64,000 nucleotides of DNA, taken from contig NZ_FOVG01000004.1 in the NCBI RefSeq assembly GCF_900115075.1, forward strand, positions 186,001 through 250,000, given 5' to 3'. Of this stretch, positions 37,348 through 45,320 are shown one piece after another (position 1 is the stretch's first letter; the number at the start of each line of letters is the position of its first letter). A program made the translations under genes and the position numbers. This stretch comes from Candidatus Pantoea varia (GTDB taxonomy: Bacteria; Pseudomonadota; Gammaproteobacteria; Enterobacterales; Enterobacteriaceae). A model generated the notes under the pieces. It made no database searches. It was not told the DNA's origin and saw only the letters and a program-made list of their open reading frames with translations.

Positions 37348-39501
37348 TCAACGCCCCACTATCATATTAGCCACCAGATACTTCTGTCCCTGGTCATCCT
37401 CTTCGGTGTAAACGCCCTGCAGCTCCGGCGAGAAGCCGGGCAGCAGATTAAGCCCCTCTTCCAGTGCCAGGAAGTAACGCTGCACCGCGCCGCCCCAGAC
37501 TTCTCCTGGCACAACGCACAGCACGCCCGGTGGATAAGGCAGCGCGCCTTCCGCAGCGACACGGCCTGCGGCCTCGGCGATGGGCACCAGCTCCACTTCG
37601 CCGCGAATATAAGCCTGATGCGCATCCTGCGGATTCACCCTGACCGGCGGGAACTCGGCAGCGCGGAACATCAGTCGCTGCAGATCTTTAACGTTGTGAC
37701 TGACGTAAAGATCGTGCATCTCCTGACAGAGGCGACGCAGGGTATACCCGGCATAGCGTTGCGCGTTTTTGCGATAAATCGTCGGCAGCACTTCGGCCAG
37801 CGGCGCATCCTCTTTAACGTGCTGCTCAAACTGCACCAGCATCGCCACCAGATTCGCCATCTTCTCTGGGCTTTCAGCCGGGGTCAGCAGGAACAGGATC
37901 GAGTTGAGATCACACTTCTCCGGCACGATGCCGTTCTCACGCAGGTAGTTCGCCAGAATGGTCGCAGGGATCCCGAAATCACTGTATTCCCCGCTGGCCG
38001 CATCAATCCCCGGCGTGGTCAGCAGCAGCTTGCAGGGATCGACCCGATACTGATCGCGCGCGTAACCCGCAAAACCGTGCCATTTCGCCTGCGGTTCAAA
38101 GCTGAAATAGCGCAGATCGCGGGCGATCGTCTCAGTAGGCGCATCCTGCCAGCGCTGACCCTCCACCGTCTCCGGAACAAACGGTAGGATCATTTCACAG
38201 CGATCGAGGATCGCTTTACGTGCCTCAATGCCCAGCGTGACACATTCATCCCACATGCGACGCCCCGCTTCGCCCTGATGCATTCTGGCGTTGATATCCA
38301 GCGCGGCAAACAGTGGATAAAACGGGCTGGTTGAAGCGTGCAGCATAAAGGCGTTATTCAGTCGCTTATGCGGGCAGAAGCGCCGCTGTCCGCGAATGTG
38401 GTTATCTTTTTTATGGATCTGCGAAGTTTGTGAAAAACCGGCCAGCTGCTTATGTACGGACTGCGTGACAAAGATGCCGGGATCGTTCTCATTCAGCTCC
38501 AGCGTCAGCGGCGAACAGCCTTCCATCAGCGGAATGAATTGCTCATAGCCGAGCCACGCGGAATCAAACAGGATGTAATCACACAGATGGCCGATGCGAT
38601 CCACCACCTGACGTGCGTTGTAGACCGTACCGTCGTAGGTGCCCAGTTGGATGATCGCCAGGCGGAAAGGCCGCGCCTCTTCCGCCCGCTGCGGATCGAC
38701 TGCCGCGATCTGCTCGCGCAGATAAGCCTCATCAAAGCAGTGCGCGTCAATACCGCCAATAAAGCCGAAAGGGTTGCGTGCCGCTTCCAGATAAACCGGG
38801 GTCGCGCCCGCCTGAATCAATGCGCCGTGATGGTTTGACTTGTGATTGTTGCGGTCAAACAGCACCAGATCACCACGGGTCAGCAGCGCATTGGTCACCA
38901 CTTTATTGGCACTTGAGGTTCCGTTAAGCACAAAGTAGGTTTTATCGGCGTTAAACACCTTTGCCGCATACTTCTGCGCATCTTTGGCTGAGCCTTCGTG
39001 GATCAGCAGATCGCCCAGTTTGACGTCGGCGTTGCACATATCAGAGCGGAAGACATTCTCGCCGTAGAAGTCATAAAACTGTTTGCCCGCCGGATGCTTT
39101 TTAAAGAACGCGCCGCCCTGATGTCCGGGACAGGCAAAGGTGCTGTTCTGCATATCGACATAGCGGGTCAGCGTCTCGAAGAAAGGTGGCAGCAGCTCAG
39201 CTTCATATGCCTGCGCAGCCGCTTCCAGCGCCATCCACTCCTGCGGCTCACCATTCAGCTCACCGCTGACGCCAGGCAGGTGCATCACCTCTTCTTCAAA
39301 CGCATTCGCGACAAACACCGGCAGATTAAAGCCAGTGTGGCGCAGCAGCGCCAGCACACCGCTGCGGGTATCCGCCAGTGAGACGACAACTGCCGCCACA
39401 TCCGTAAAGTCGGTGTTATCCAGCGTCACTACGTCACGCGCGGTGTTCAGGGTCAGACTGGGCGCGACAGCGGCGCTGGCAGCAATTTTCAGTGGAGTCA
39501 T
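37348..39501 (-). CDS. speC: Constitutive ornithine decarboxylase
   Basis: It decarboxylates ornithine to putrescine with PLP. ATG 39501 gives 717 residues (E. coli SpeC 711), starting MTPLKIAAS; an in-frame ATG 14 codons upstream is less likely. The N-terminal wing domain (DNTDFTDVAAVVVSLAD) resembles SpeC rather than the inducible SpeF. The PLP lysine is in TQSVHKQLAGFSQTSQIHKK near residue 350. SpeA, SpeB, SpeC and MetK in one 25-kb stretch supply both putrescine routes and the SAM used for spermidine. The upstream leader is long (see 39632-39733). Confidence 0.96.
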   Translation of the reverse strand: MTPLKIAASAAVAPSLTLNTARDVVTLDNTDFTDVAAVVVSLADTRSGVLALLRHTGFNLPVFVANAFEEEVMHLPGVSGELNGEPQEWMALEAAAQAYEAELLPPFFETLTRYVDMQNSTFACPGHQGGAFFKKHPAGKQFYDFYGENVFRSDMCNADVKLGDLLIHEGSAKDAQKYAAKVFNADKTYFVLNGTSSANKVVTNALLTRGDLVLFDRNNHKSNHHGALIQAGATPVYLEAARNPFGFIGGIDAHCFDEAYLREQIAAVDPQRAEEARPFRLAIIQLGTYDGTVYNARQVVDRIGHLCDYILFDSAWLGYEQFIPLMEGCSPLTLELNENDPGIFVTQSVHKQLAGFSQTSQIHKKDNHIRGQRRFCPHKRLNNAFMLHASTSPFYPLFAALDINARMHQGEAGRRMWDECVTLGIEARKAILDRCEMILPFVPETVEGQRWQDAPTETIARDLRYFSFEPQAKWHGFAGYARDQYRVDPCKLLLTTPGIDAASGEYSDFGIPATILANYLRENGIVPEKCDLNSILFLLTPAESPEKMANLVAMLVQFEQHVKEDAPLAEVLPTIYRKNAQRYAGYTLRRLCQEMHDLYVSHNVKDLQRLMFRAAEFPPVRVNPQDAHQAYIRGEVELVPIAEAAGRVAAEGALPYPPGVLCVVPGEVWGGAVQRYFLALEEGLNLLPGFSPELQGVYTEEDDQGQKYLVANMIVGR

Positions 39502-39631
39502 AACAGAATCCCTAACGTCAGGGAGGAAGTGCCTGAGGCACAATCATGGGGACAGCGCCCCGGCGAATTATTAACAGGAAGGCGTTATGCAGCCCGTGAA
39601 GAAAAGCCTCACAGCCGCGACCTGGCTGGCC

Positions 39632-39733
39632 TCACCGCATGAGGAATAACGCAGCGTGCGCAAATGAGGAAAACCCGGTGAGCGCCGGAAAAAGCGAACG
39701 GTAATCCGGGCGAGTGCGCGGTGAACCGGACAT
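39632..39733 (-). CDS. Possible 33-codon upstream ORF in the speC leader
   Basis: ATG 39733 with AGAGGA seven bases before it opens a frame MSGSPRTRPDYRSLFPALTG..., ending ALFLMR at TGA 39632. It lies about 130 bp before speC on the same strand. It can also be extended upstream through an in-frame ATG. E. coli speF is controlled by the ornithine-sensing leader peptide SpeFL. A similar role here is only a guess. The rest of the 552-bp speC-acuI gap is AT-rich between 39840 and 39930, with no gene seen. Confidence 0.3.
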   Translation of the reverse strand: MSGSPRTRPDYRSLFPALTGFSSFAHAALFLMR

Positions 39734-40053
39734 GGCGACGTCCTCTATGGTGAAGCAGCAGGGCCAAAAAGTGGCGGTCATAATGTCATCTTTTTTAGGC
39801 ATGAACAACCCGAGCCAGGCAATTATTCAGTCATCACGTTTAAATGTAACAACATGATTTTTATAGTCTATTTATCATAAAAAATTCACAATTCGACTAA
39901 TTATCTGAAATATATGCAGATTTATGCAAATAGCTTGCTGCGAACTTTTGCGTGCCTGCCGCCGCCCTCACCCGGAGAAGCGGCCGTTACCCTACCGCAT
40001 TACCCCAGTCAGGCGTAAACTGATCCCCTCTTTCCCACTCTGCCGGAGGCTGC

Positions 40054-41037
40054 ATGTTCAAGGCACTGGTCATTGAAAATGACGAACAAGGTTACCGTTC
40101 CCTGCTGAAAGATCTCCCCGAATCCCAACTGCCCGACCACGATGTCACGCTCGACGTGAGCTACTCATCCCTGAACTACAAAGATGCCCTGGCTATCTGC
40201 AACAAAGGCCCGATTGTGCGCCAGTTCCCGATGGTGCCAGGTATCGATTTTGTGGGCCGGGTGACAGCCAGCCGCCATCCCGACTGGAAAGAGGATGATG
40301 TGGCCCTCCTGACAGGCTGGGGCGTGGGTGAAAAACAGTGGGGCGGCCTGGCGCAGAAAGCCAGCGTCAGCGGCGACTGGCTGGTGCGAGTGCCCGCCAC
40401 GCTGAGTCCGCTGCAGACTATGGCCATTGGTACGGCGGGGCTGACCGCGATGCTCTGCGTGATGGCGCTGGAAAAACAGGGCATCACACCTGATCGCGGA
40501 CCGGTGCTGGTGACCGGGGCCAGTGGCGGCGTCGGCAGCTACAGCGTCAGCCTGCTGGCGCGTCTGGGCTATGAGGTCATCGCGTCGAGCGGACGCGCCA
40601 GCGACCATGCATATCTGATCGAGACGCTGGGCGCGGCATCGGTCATTGACCGTGAAGAGCTCTCCCAGCCCGGTAAGCCACTGGCAAAAGAGCGCTGGGC
40701 CGCTGCGATAGACAGCGTCGGCAGTCAGACTCTGGCGAATGTGCTGGCCGCTACTCAGCGTGACGGCGCGGTTGCCGCCTGCGGCATGGCGCAGGGACTC
40801 GATCTGCCAGCCAGCGTTGCTCCCTTTATTCTGCGTGGCGTGACGCTGGCCGGGGTCGATAGCGTGATGTGTCCGAAGCCACTTCGTGAGCAGGCGTGGC
40901 AGCGACTCGGCGAGCTGATGGATAGCGAACGGCTCAATAAGCTGAGCCGGGTCATTCCACTGAGTGAAGCCAGAGAAGGGGCGCAGGCATTGCTGGATGG
41001 CAAAGTACAGGGCCGCCTTATTGTCGACTGCCGCTAA
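40054..41037 (+). CDS. AcuI/YhdH-type acrylyl-CoA reductase (MDR family)
   Basis: This is a zinc-free medium-chain reductase of 327 residues (E. coli YhdH 324). The AcuI family reduces acryloyl-CoA to propionyl-CoA with NADPH and so removes a toxic electrophile. Conserved are LNYKDALAICNKGPIVRQFP near residue 36, PGIDFVGRV near 60, and the NADPH loop VTGASGGVGSYSVSL near 151. It is a single gene, convergent with the CinA-like gene across a bidirectional terminator. Confidence 0.9.
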   Translation: MFKALVIENDEQGYRSLLKDLPESQLPDHDVTLDVSYSSLNYKDALAICNKGPIVRQFPMVPGIDFVGRVTASRHPDWKEDDVALLTGWGVGEKQWGGLAQKASVSGDWLVRVPATLSPLQTMAIGTAGLTAMLCVMALEKQGITPDRGPVLVTGASGGVGSYSVSLLARLGYEVIASSGRASDHAYLIETLGAASVIDREELSQPGKPLAKERWAAAIDSVGSQTLANVLAATQRDGAVAACGMAQGLDLPASVAPFILRGVTLAGVDSVMCPKPLREQAWQRLGELMDSERLNKLSRVIPLSEAREGAQALLDGKVQGRLIVDCR

Positions 41038-41044
41038 CGCTTTT

Positions 41045-41067
41045 AAAGGCGCGTGAATCGCGCCTTT
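41045..41067. terminator. Bidirectional terminator after the AcuI gene
   Basis: The nine-bp stem AAAGGCGCG/CGCGCCTTT with loop TGAAT is flanked by T and A runs. It touches the stop codon of the convergent CinA-like gene. Confidence 0.85.
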
Positions 41068-41563
41068 ATCGATCGGCTCGCTGCAGCCGTTTGATCAGCC
41101 CTTCCAGCGCGAACTGCGTGCCCTGCTCCATCACCGATTTCGGATCGCCGCTGAACTGGTGGCACTCCGCCTCGTCCCTGCCGTCGGGCAATACCCAGCC
41201 AAACCAGATAGTGCCTGCGGGTGTGCCATCCTCGCCGCCATCCGGTCCGGCATAGCCGGTGATCGAAAGTCCTACCGGTTCGCCAGAGCGGGCACAGGCT
41301 CCCTGCACCATCTCCCTCGCCGTTTTCTCGCTCACCGCCGTGTGCTGTTTCAGCGTGTCTGGATGTACCCCCAGCAGACGCGTTTTGGCATTTTCACTGT
41401 AGGTTACGAAGCCGCTGGTATAGAAGTCGCCGCTGTTTTCCACGGCGGCCAGCGTCATGCTGATCAGCCCGGCGGTACAGGATTCGGCGGTCGCCAGATG
41501 AAGTCCGGAGGAGAGTAAAATATTACCCAGTTGCTCAGCGGTTTGATCTAATGATTTTGCCAT
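41066..41563 (-). CDS. CinA-family nicotinamide-nucleotide amidohydrolase
   Basis: The protein has 165 residues and corresponds to the stand-alone CinA C-terminal (PncC) domain. That domain deamidates NMN to nicotinate mononucleotide in NAD recycling. Motifs are LATAESCTAGLISMTL near residue 21 with the catalytic serine, GFVTYSENAKTRLLGV near 50, and ITGYAGPDGGEDGTPAGTIW near 100. The last motif is closer to E. coli YdeJ than to PncC (YgaD), so activity on NMN is not certain. It lies downstream of the hmu operon in inverse order, without an obvious link. Confidence 0.85.
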   Translation of the reverse strand: MAKSLDQTAEQLGNILLSSGLHLATAESCTAGLISMTLAAVENSGDFYTSGFVTYSENAKTRLLGVHPDTLKQHTAVSEKTAREMVQGACARSGEPVGLSITGYAGPDGGEDGTPAGTIWFGWVLPDGRDEAECHQFSGDPKSVMEQGTQFALEGLIKRLQRADR

Positions 41564-41654
41564 TGTGGTCTCCTTAAGGCTGTCCGGAACTCCAGGTATA
41601 GCGCAAAATCAGCGATTCAAAGCGCGCAAGGCAATGTTTTTAAAGCGAAACGGT

Positions 41655-42431
41655 CTAGATACGCAGCTGGATATGCGGCTGTCCACTCCCGGCATGCGCC
41701 ACTACCTGTAGATCGGCCTGGTACCAGCGCGTGAGCGTCGCTTCCGTCATCACCGTCTGCGGCGAGCCTTGTGCCACCAGTCGGCCTGCGTGCAGCAGCA
41801 GTATGCGATCGGCCCACAATGAGGCCTGATTAAGGTCATGTAATACGGTACAGACGGTGAGATCGCCGGCACGCGTCAGCTGTCGTAATAAACGCAGGGT
41901 TTGCTGCTGCCAGAAGAGATCCAGCGCCGAGGTCGGCTCATCCAGAAACAGCCAGCCGCGTGGTCTTCCCTCCTGCCAGAGCTGTGCCAGCACCCGTGCC
42001 AGCTGCACCCGTTGTTGTTCACCGCCGGAGAGCTGGCGGTAATCACGCTGCGCCAGCCCTTCACAACCGGTCAGCCGCATAACCTTAGCCACAATCTGCG
42101 ACGTCTGCGCCTCCGGCCAGGGCGCACGGCCCATCGCCACGACCGACTGCGCCGACTGCGCAAAGGTCAGGTTGTTCTGCTGACGCATCACTGCCCGGCG
42201 TCGTGCCAGCTGCTCACGCGGCCATGCCGTCAGCCGTCGATCGCCCAGCCAGCACTCGCCCCGATCGGGCGACAGAAATCCCGTCAGCATCCGCAGTAGC
42301 GTCGATTTACCTGCGCCGTTGGGGCCAATCAGCGCCACCAGCTCTCCACCTGACAGCGTAACGTCGAGATTATCGATAACGGTTTTGCCGCCGTGCGCGA
42401 GACACAATCCCCTGGCCTGTAACATTTCCAT
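41655..42431 (-). CDS. hmuV: Heme ABC transporter ATP-binding protein HmuV
   Basis: This is the ATPase of the inner-membrane heme importer, 258 residues from ATG 42431. Walker A is LIGPNGAGKSTLLRML near residue 38. The signature is QLSGGEQQRVQLARVLAQ, Walker B is GWLFLDEPTSALD, and the H-loop is CTVLHDLNQAS. The start overlaps the hmuU stop (TGATG), so they are coupled. In-frame upstream codons run inside hmuU and are not used. It is the last gene of hmuRSTUV. Confidence 0.95.
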   Translation of the reverse strand: MEMLQARGLCLAHGGKTVIDNLDVTLSGGELVALIGPNGAGKSTLLRMLTGFLSPDRGECWLGDRRLTAWPREQLARRRAVMRQQNNLTFAQSAQSVVAMGRAPWPEAQTSQIVAKVMRLTGCEGLAQRDYRQLSGGEQQRVQLARVLAQLWQEGRPRGWLFLDEPTSALDLFWQQQTLRLLRQLTRAGDLTVCTVLHDLNQASLWADRILLLHAGRLVAQGSPQTVMTEATLTRWYQADLQVVAHAGSGQPHIQLRI

Positions 42432-43429
42432 CACTCCAGCCCTCTCTGTTGACGCAGAATCAGCCAGAGAAACCACGGACCGCCAATCAGGCTGGTCAGC
42501 AGCCCGACCGGCATCTCGGCCGGAACCACCAGAGTGCGCGCCAGCGTATCGGCCAGCAGCAGCAGAATCGCCCCCGCCAGCGCTGAGCCGGGCAGCAGCC
42601 AGCGATGATCGCCGCCAAGGCAAAAACGCATCACGTGTGGCACCACCAGTCCGACGAAGCCGATTACGCCGCTGACCGAGACCGCTGTACCGACAAGCAG
42701 CGCGCTGAGGATCAGCAGCTGATGCTGAGTACGTTTCACATCAACCCCCATGTAGTGCGCATCCTCTTCGCCCGCCTGCAGCAGGTTAAGGTGGCGGGCG
42801 CGAGTCTGTAATAGCAGCAAAGCTGGCAGAATCAGCAGCAGACAGATCAGCAGTGCGGGCCACTGTGTCTGGCTGAGGCTTCCCATGCCCCACAGCGACA
42901 GCTGGCGCAGTTGCTGATCGTTGCTCAGCCATGACAGCACCCCTACCGCCGCACCGCACAACGCATTAATCGCAATACCGACCAGCAACAGCCGCGAAAG
43001 ATTGCCGCGCGCCAGCCGACTGAAACTGAAGATCAGCAGTGTAACCAGCAGACTGCCGATAAACGCGGCAATCATCGGTAGCCACAATGCCAGCGGTGCT
43101 GGCAACGCCAGCGGAATAATGATTGCCAGCGCCACCGCCAGTCCCGCCCCGCTGCTGATCCCCAGCAGACCGGGATCGGCCAGTGGGTTACGAAAAACAC
43201 CCTGCATCACCGTGCCAGAGACAGCCAGCGCCATGCCCATCACCACCGCCAGCAGCACGCGCGGCAGGCGGATATCCAGCCAGATCTGCCAGATAAGATC
43301 GCTAAGCGGTGCCTGCCATAGCGCCCGCACTGAAAGCGACATCGCCCCCAGATTTGCCGCCAGCACCATCGCCACCAGCAGGAAGATCAGCATCAGCACC
43401 AGGCCACGCAGCGCATTATCCTTAATCAT
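42431..43429 (-). CDS. hmuU: Heme ABC transporter permease HmuU
   Basis: This is a FecCD-family permease with 332 residues and about ten membrane helices. The family segment IRLPRVLLAVVMGMALAVSG near residue 52 and the coupling region GVIGFVGLVVPHVMRFCLGG near 255 are present. It forms the channel with HmuV (ATPase) and HmuT (binding protein). It overlaps hmuT by 8 bp and hmuV by 1 bp. Confidence 0.95.
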   Translation of the reverse strand: MIKDNALRGLVLMLIFLLVAMVLAANLGAMSLSVRALWQAPLSDLIWQIWLDIRLPRVLLAVVMGMALAVSGTVMQGVFRNPLADPGLLGISSGAGLAVALAIIIPLALPAPLALWLPMIAAFIGSLLVTLLIFSFSRLARGNLSRLLLVGIAINALCGAAVGVLSWLSNDQQLRQLSLWGMGSLSQTQWPALLICLLLILPALLLLQTRARHLNLLQAGEEDAHYMGVDVKRTQHQLLILSALLVGTAVSVSGVIGFVGLVVPHVMRFCLGGDHRWLLPGSALAGAILLLLADTLARTLVVPAEMPVGLLTSLIGGPWFLWLILRQQRGLE

Positions 43430-44243
43430 GCTTCAGCGATTCCGCCGCCTGACGCAATTTCACGATGGCCCGCGGCGTATCAAGGCCAAACCCCAGCAGT
43501 GCCATGGTGTCGATCACCAGCAGACGATGCTGCTGCCCGGCAGGTGTCAGCGCCAGACCCGGTAACTGCCACAGTTGTGCTTCGCCGCCCACGGTTTTCA
43601 GACCATCCTCGCCTATTACCACCAGATCCGGCGCGGCGGCGATCACCCCTTCCTGCGACAGTGCCTGATAGTGCGGCACCGAGCCCATCGCATTCTCCAG
43701 CCCGGCGCTGCGAATGGCGCCATCGGCCGCCGTCTGATTTCCAGCCGCCATCGACTTCATGCCGCTGTTCGCCATGATGTAGAGCACTTTTACCGGCAGC
43801 GGTTGCTGCGACAACTGGCGAATCTGCTGCGTCATTTGCCGCGCCAGGGCCTGAGCTTCGCTTTCACGCTGCAGCGCCTGGCCCACAGTGATAATTTTCT
43901 GCGGGATCGCCTGCAGGCTGCTGTCGCCGCTGACCGTGACCACCCTGACGCCCGCGCGGGCAATCTGTTGCAGCACCAGTGACGGCTGCGCCTGCTCGCT
44001 GGCGATCACCAGCGTCGGTTTCAGTGCCAGAATGCCTTCGGCGTTGAGCTGGCGCATATAACCCACGTCCGGCAGTCGGGTGGCCTGCGCCGGACGAAGA
44101 CTGGTGCTGTCGCGCGCCACTAGCTGTGACTGGGCATCCAGCGCATAGATAATCTGGGTGACGTCACCGCCAATCGACACTACCCGCTCCGCCGCCAGTG
44201 ATGGCAGCGTCATCAGCAGCCATAACAGCATCACTCTTTTCAT
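43422..44243 (-). CDS. hmuT: Periplasmic heme-binding protein HmuT
   Basis: This is a class III periplasmic binding protein of 273 residues with a signal peptide (MKRVMLLWLLMTLPSLAAERV). It passes heme from the TonB receptor to HmuUV. The start RVVSIGGDVTQIIYALDA and the region LVVIGEDGLKTVGG are family-like. The expected heme-ligand tyrosine is probably in VGYMRQLNAEG near residue 60, from the family pattern. It overlaps hmuS by four bases (ATGA). Confidence 0.94.
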   Translation of the reverse strand: MKRVMLLWLLMTLPSLAAERVVSIGGDVTQIIYALDAQSQLVARDSTSLRPAQATRLPDVGYMRQLNAEGILALKPTLVIASEQAQPSLVLQQIARAGVRVVTVSGDSSLQAIPQKIITVGQALQRESEAQALARQMTQQIRQLSQQPLPVKVLYIMANSGMKSMAAGNQTAADGAIRSAGLENAMGSVPHYQALSQEGVIAAAPDLVVIGEDGLKTVGGEAQLWQLPGLALTPAGQQHRLLVIDTMALLGFGLDTPRAIVKLRQAAESLKHD

Positions 44244-45271
44244 GCCGCCGCTCCCGGCGTGCGAAGTGCGCCAATCTGCTCGCGCCAGCTTGACTGCTCT
44301 GGCGTACCTTCCGTGCGCTGACCGTAGAGCTGGGCGATCTGCGTGCCGTCGGCGGCGAACAGTTCCAGGCTGGTAACAAAGCCATCGCCCGTTGGCTTGC
44401 GTGTTACCCAGCTTTCGCTGATCTGATCAGCCATCAGATGCAGCGTGAACTGCGGATTGAAGATGTTGAGCCAGTTTTCCACTGGCTGCAGCTTCTCTAC
44501 CCTGCCGGTGAAAATCTGAGTACAGCCACGGTTGCCGACAAAAATCATAATTTCATTGCCCGCCTGCTGTGCCATCTGTAGCAGGCGCTCAAGCGCATCG
44601 TTACCGGTCTGCCTGGCGAGATCGTCACCCACCGCGCGAAACGCCTGCGGTCGTGACACCTGATGGCGCTTAAGCAACGCGAAAAACTGATGAACATCGG
44701 TCATGGCGCGCCATTCACGGTCGATGGCGGTGGCATCAATCGTCTCAGTCAGGGAAGCAGCGGCAAGCGGCTCAACCACAAGCGGCATCGCCGCGGCGTC
44801 GGTAAAGTCGGCGATTAGCGTCTGCCACGCTGCCATGTTGGTCTGCTCCGTGACGTAAACTTTCAGCACCGCATCGCCATGACGATCAAAGATCTGAATG
44901 CTGTGACGAACGCCCTGCCCGGTTGGCTCCTGCAGAGCAAAGGCGCTGCACCACTGACCGACGAACAGCCGCAGATCGAGCGCACGGGGATTAAGCACCA
45001 GGCCACCATGTGCGCCAATCTGCACATTGTGGTATTCACCCAGATGTTCATGTACCGCATAAGCATTACGCGTAATGTTTTTGGTTTCGCCGACAGCGCC
45101 CAGTGCCTTCAGCAACGCCGGAAAATCGCGTTTCAGCGCCACGGCATCAACGCCGATGCGCGCTTCACACAATTCCGCTTCGCTGATGCCAATCAGCGCG
45201 GCCAGATCGCGGGCATATTTCTTCGGTTGTTCACCTTTAAGGGCAAGATAGTGCTGATAAATCGGGTTCAT
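44240..45271 (-). CDS. hmuS: Cytoplasmic heme-degrading/trafficking protein HmuS
   Basis: The HemS/HmuS/ChuS family binds incoming heme in the cytoplasm and can break it down to release iron. The protein has 343 residues made of two similar halves. The N-terminal half begins MNPIYQHYLALKGEQPKKYARD. VGETKNITRNAYAVHEHLGEY near 75 and its counterpart MIFVGNRGCTQIFTGRVEKL near 245 are visible. It lies between hmuR and hmuT, 49 bp after hmuR. Confidence 0.94.
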   Translation of the reverse strand: MNPIYQHYLALKGEQPKKYARDLAALIGISEAELCEARIGVDAVALKRDFPALLKALGAVGETKNITRNAYAVHEHLGEYHNVQIGAHGGLVLNPRALDLRLFVGQWCSAFALQEPTGQGVRHSIQIFDRHGDAVLKVYVTEQTNMAAWQTLIADFTDAAAMPLVVEPLAAASLTETIDATAIDREWRAMTDVHQFFALLKRHQVSRPQAFRAVGDDLARQTGNDALERLLQMAQQAGNEIMIFVGNRGCTQIFTGRVEKLQPVENWLNIFNPQFTLHLMADQISESWVTRKPTGDGFVTSLELFAADGTQIAQLYGQRTEGTPEQSSWREQIGALRTPGAAA

Positions 45272-45320
45272 GACTCAGGCTCTCTTAGTAATGCCCTGCA
45301 TCAGCGCAGGGCGACGGCTA

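Noticed and set aside
36979..38187. 402-codon plus-strand ORF with 21-residue repeats (TKPSHSPFAQ...)
   Set aside because: The repeats only reflect that the 63-bp array is a multiple of three. The rest runs antisense through speC, with no ribosome site or family.
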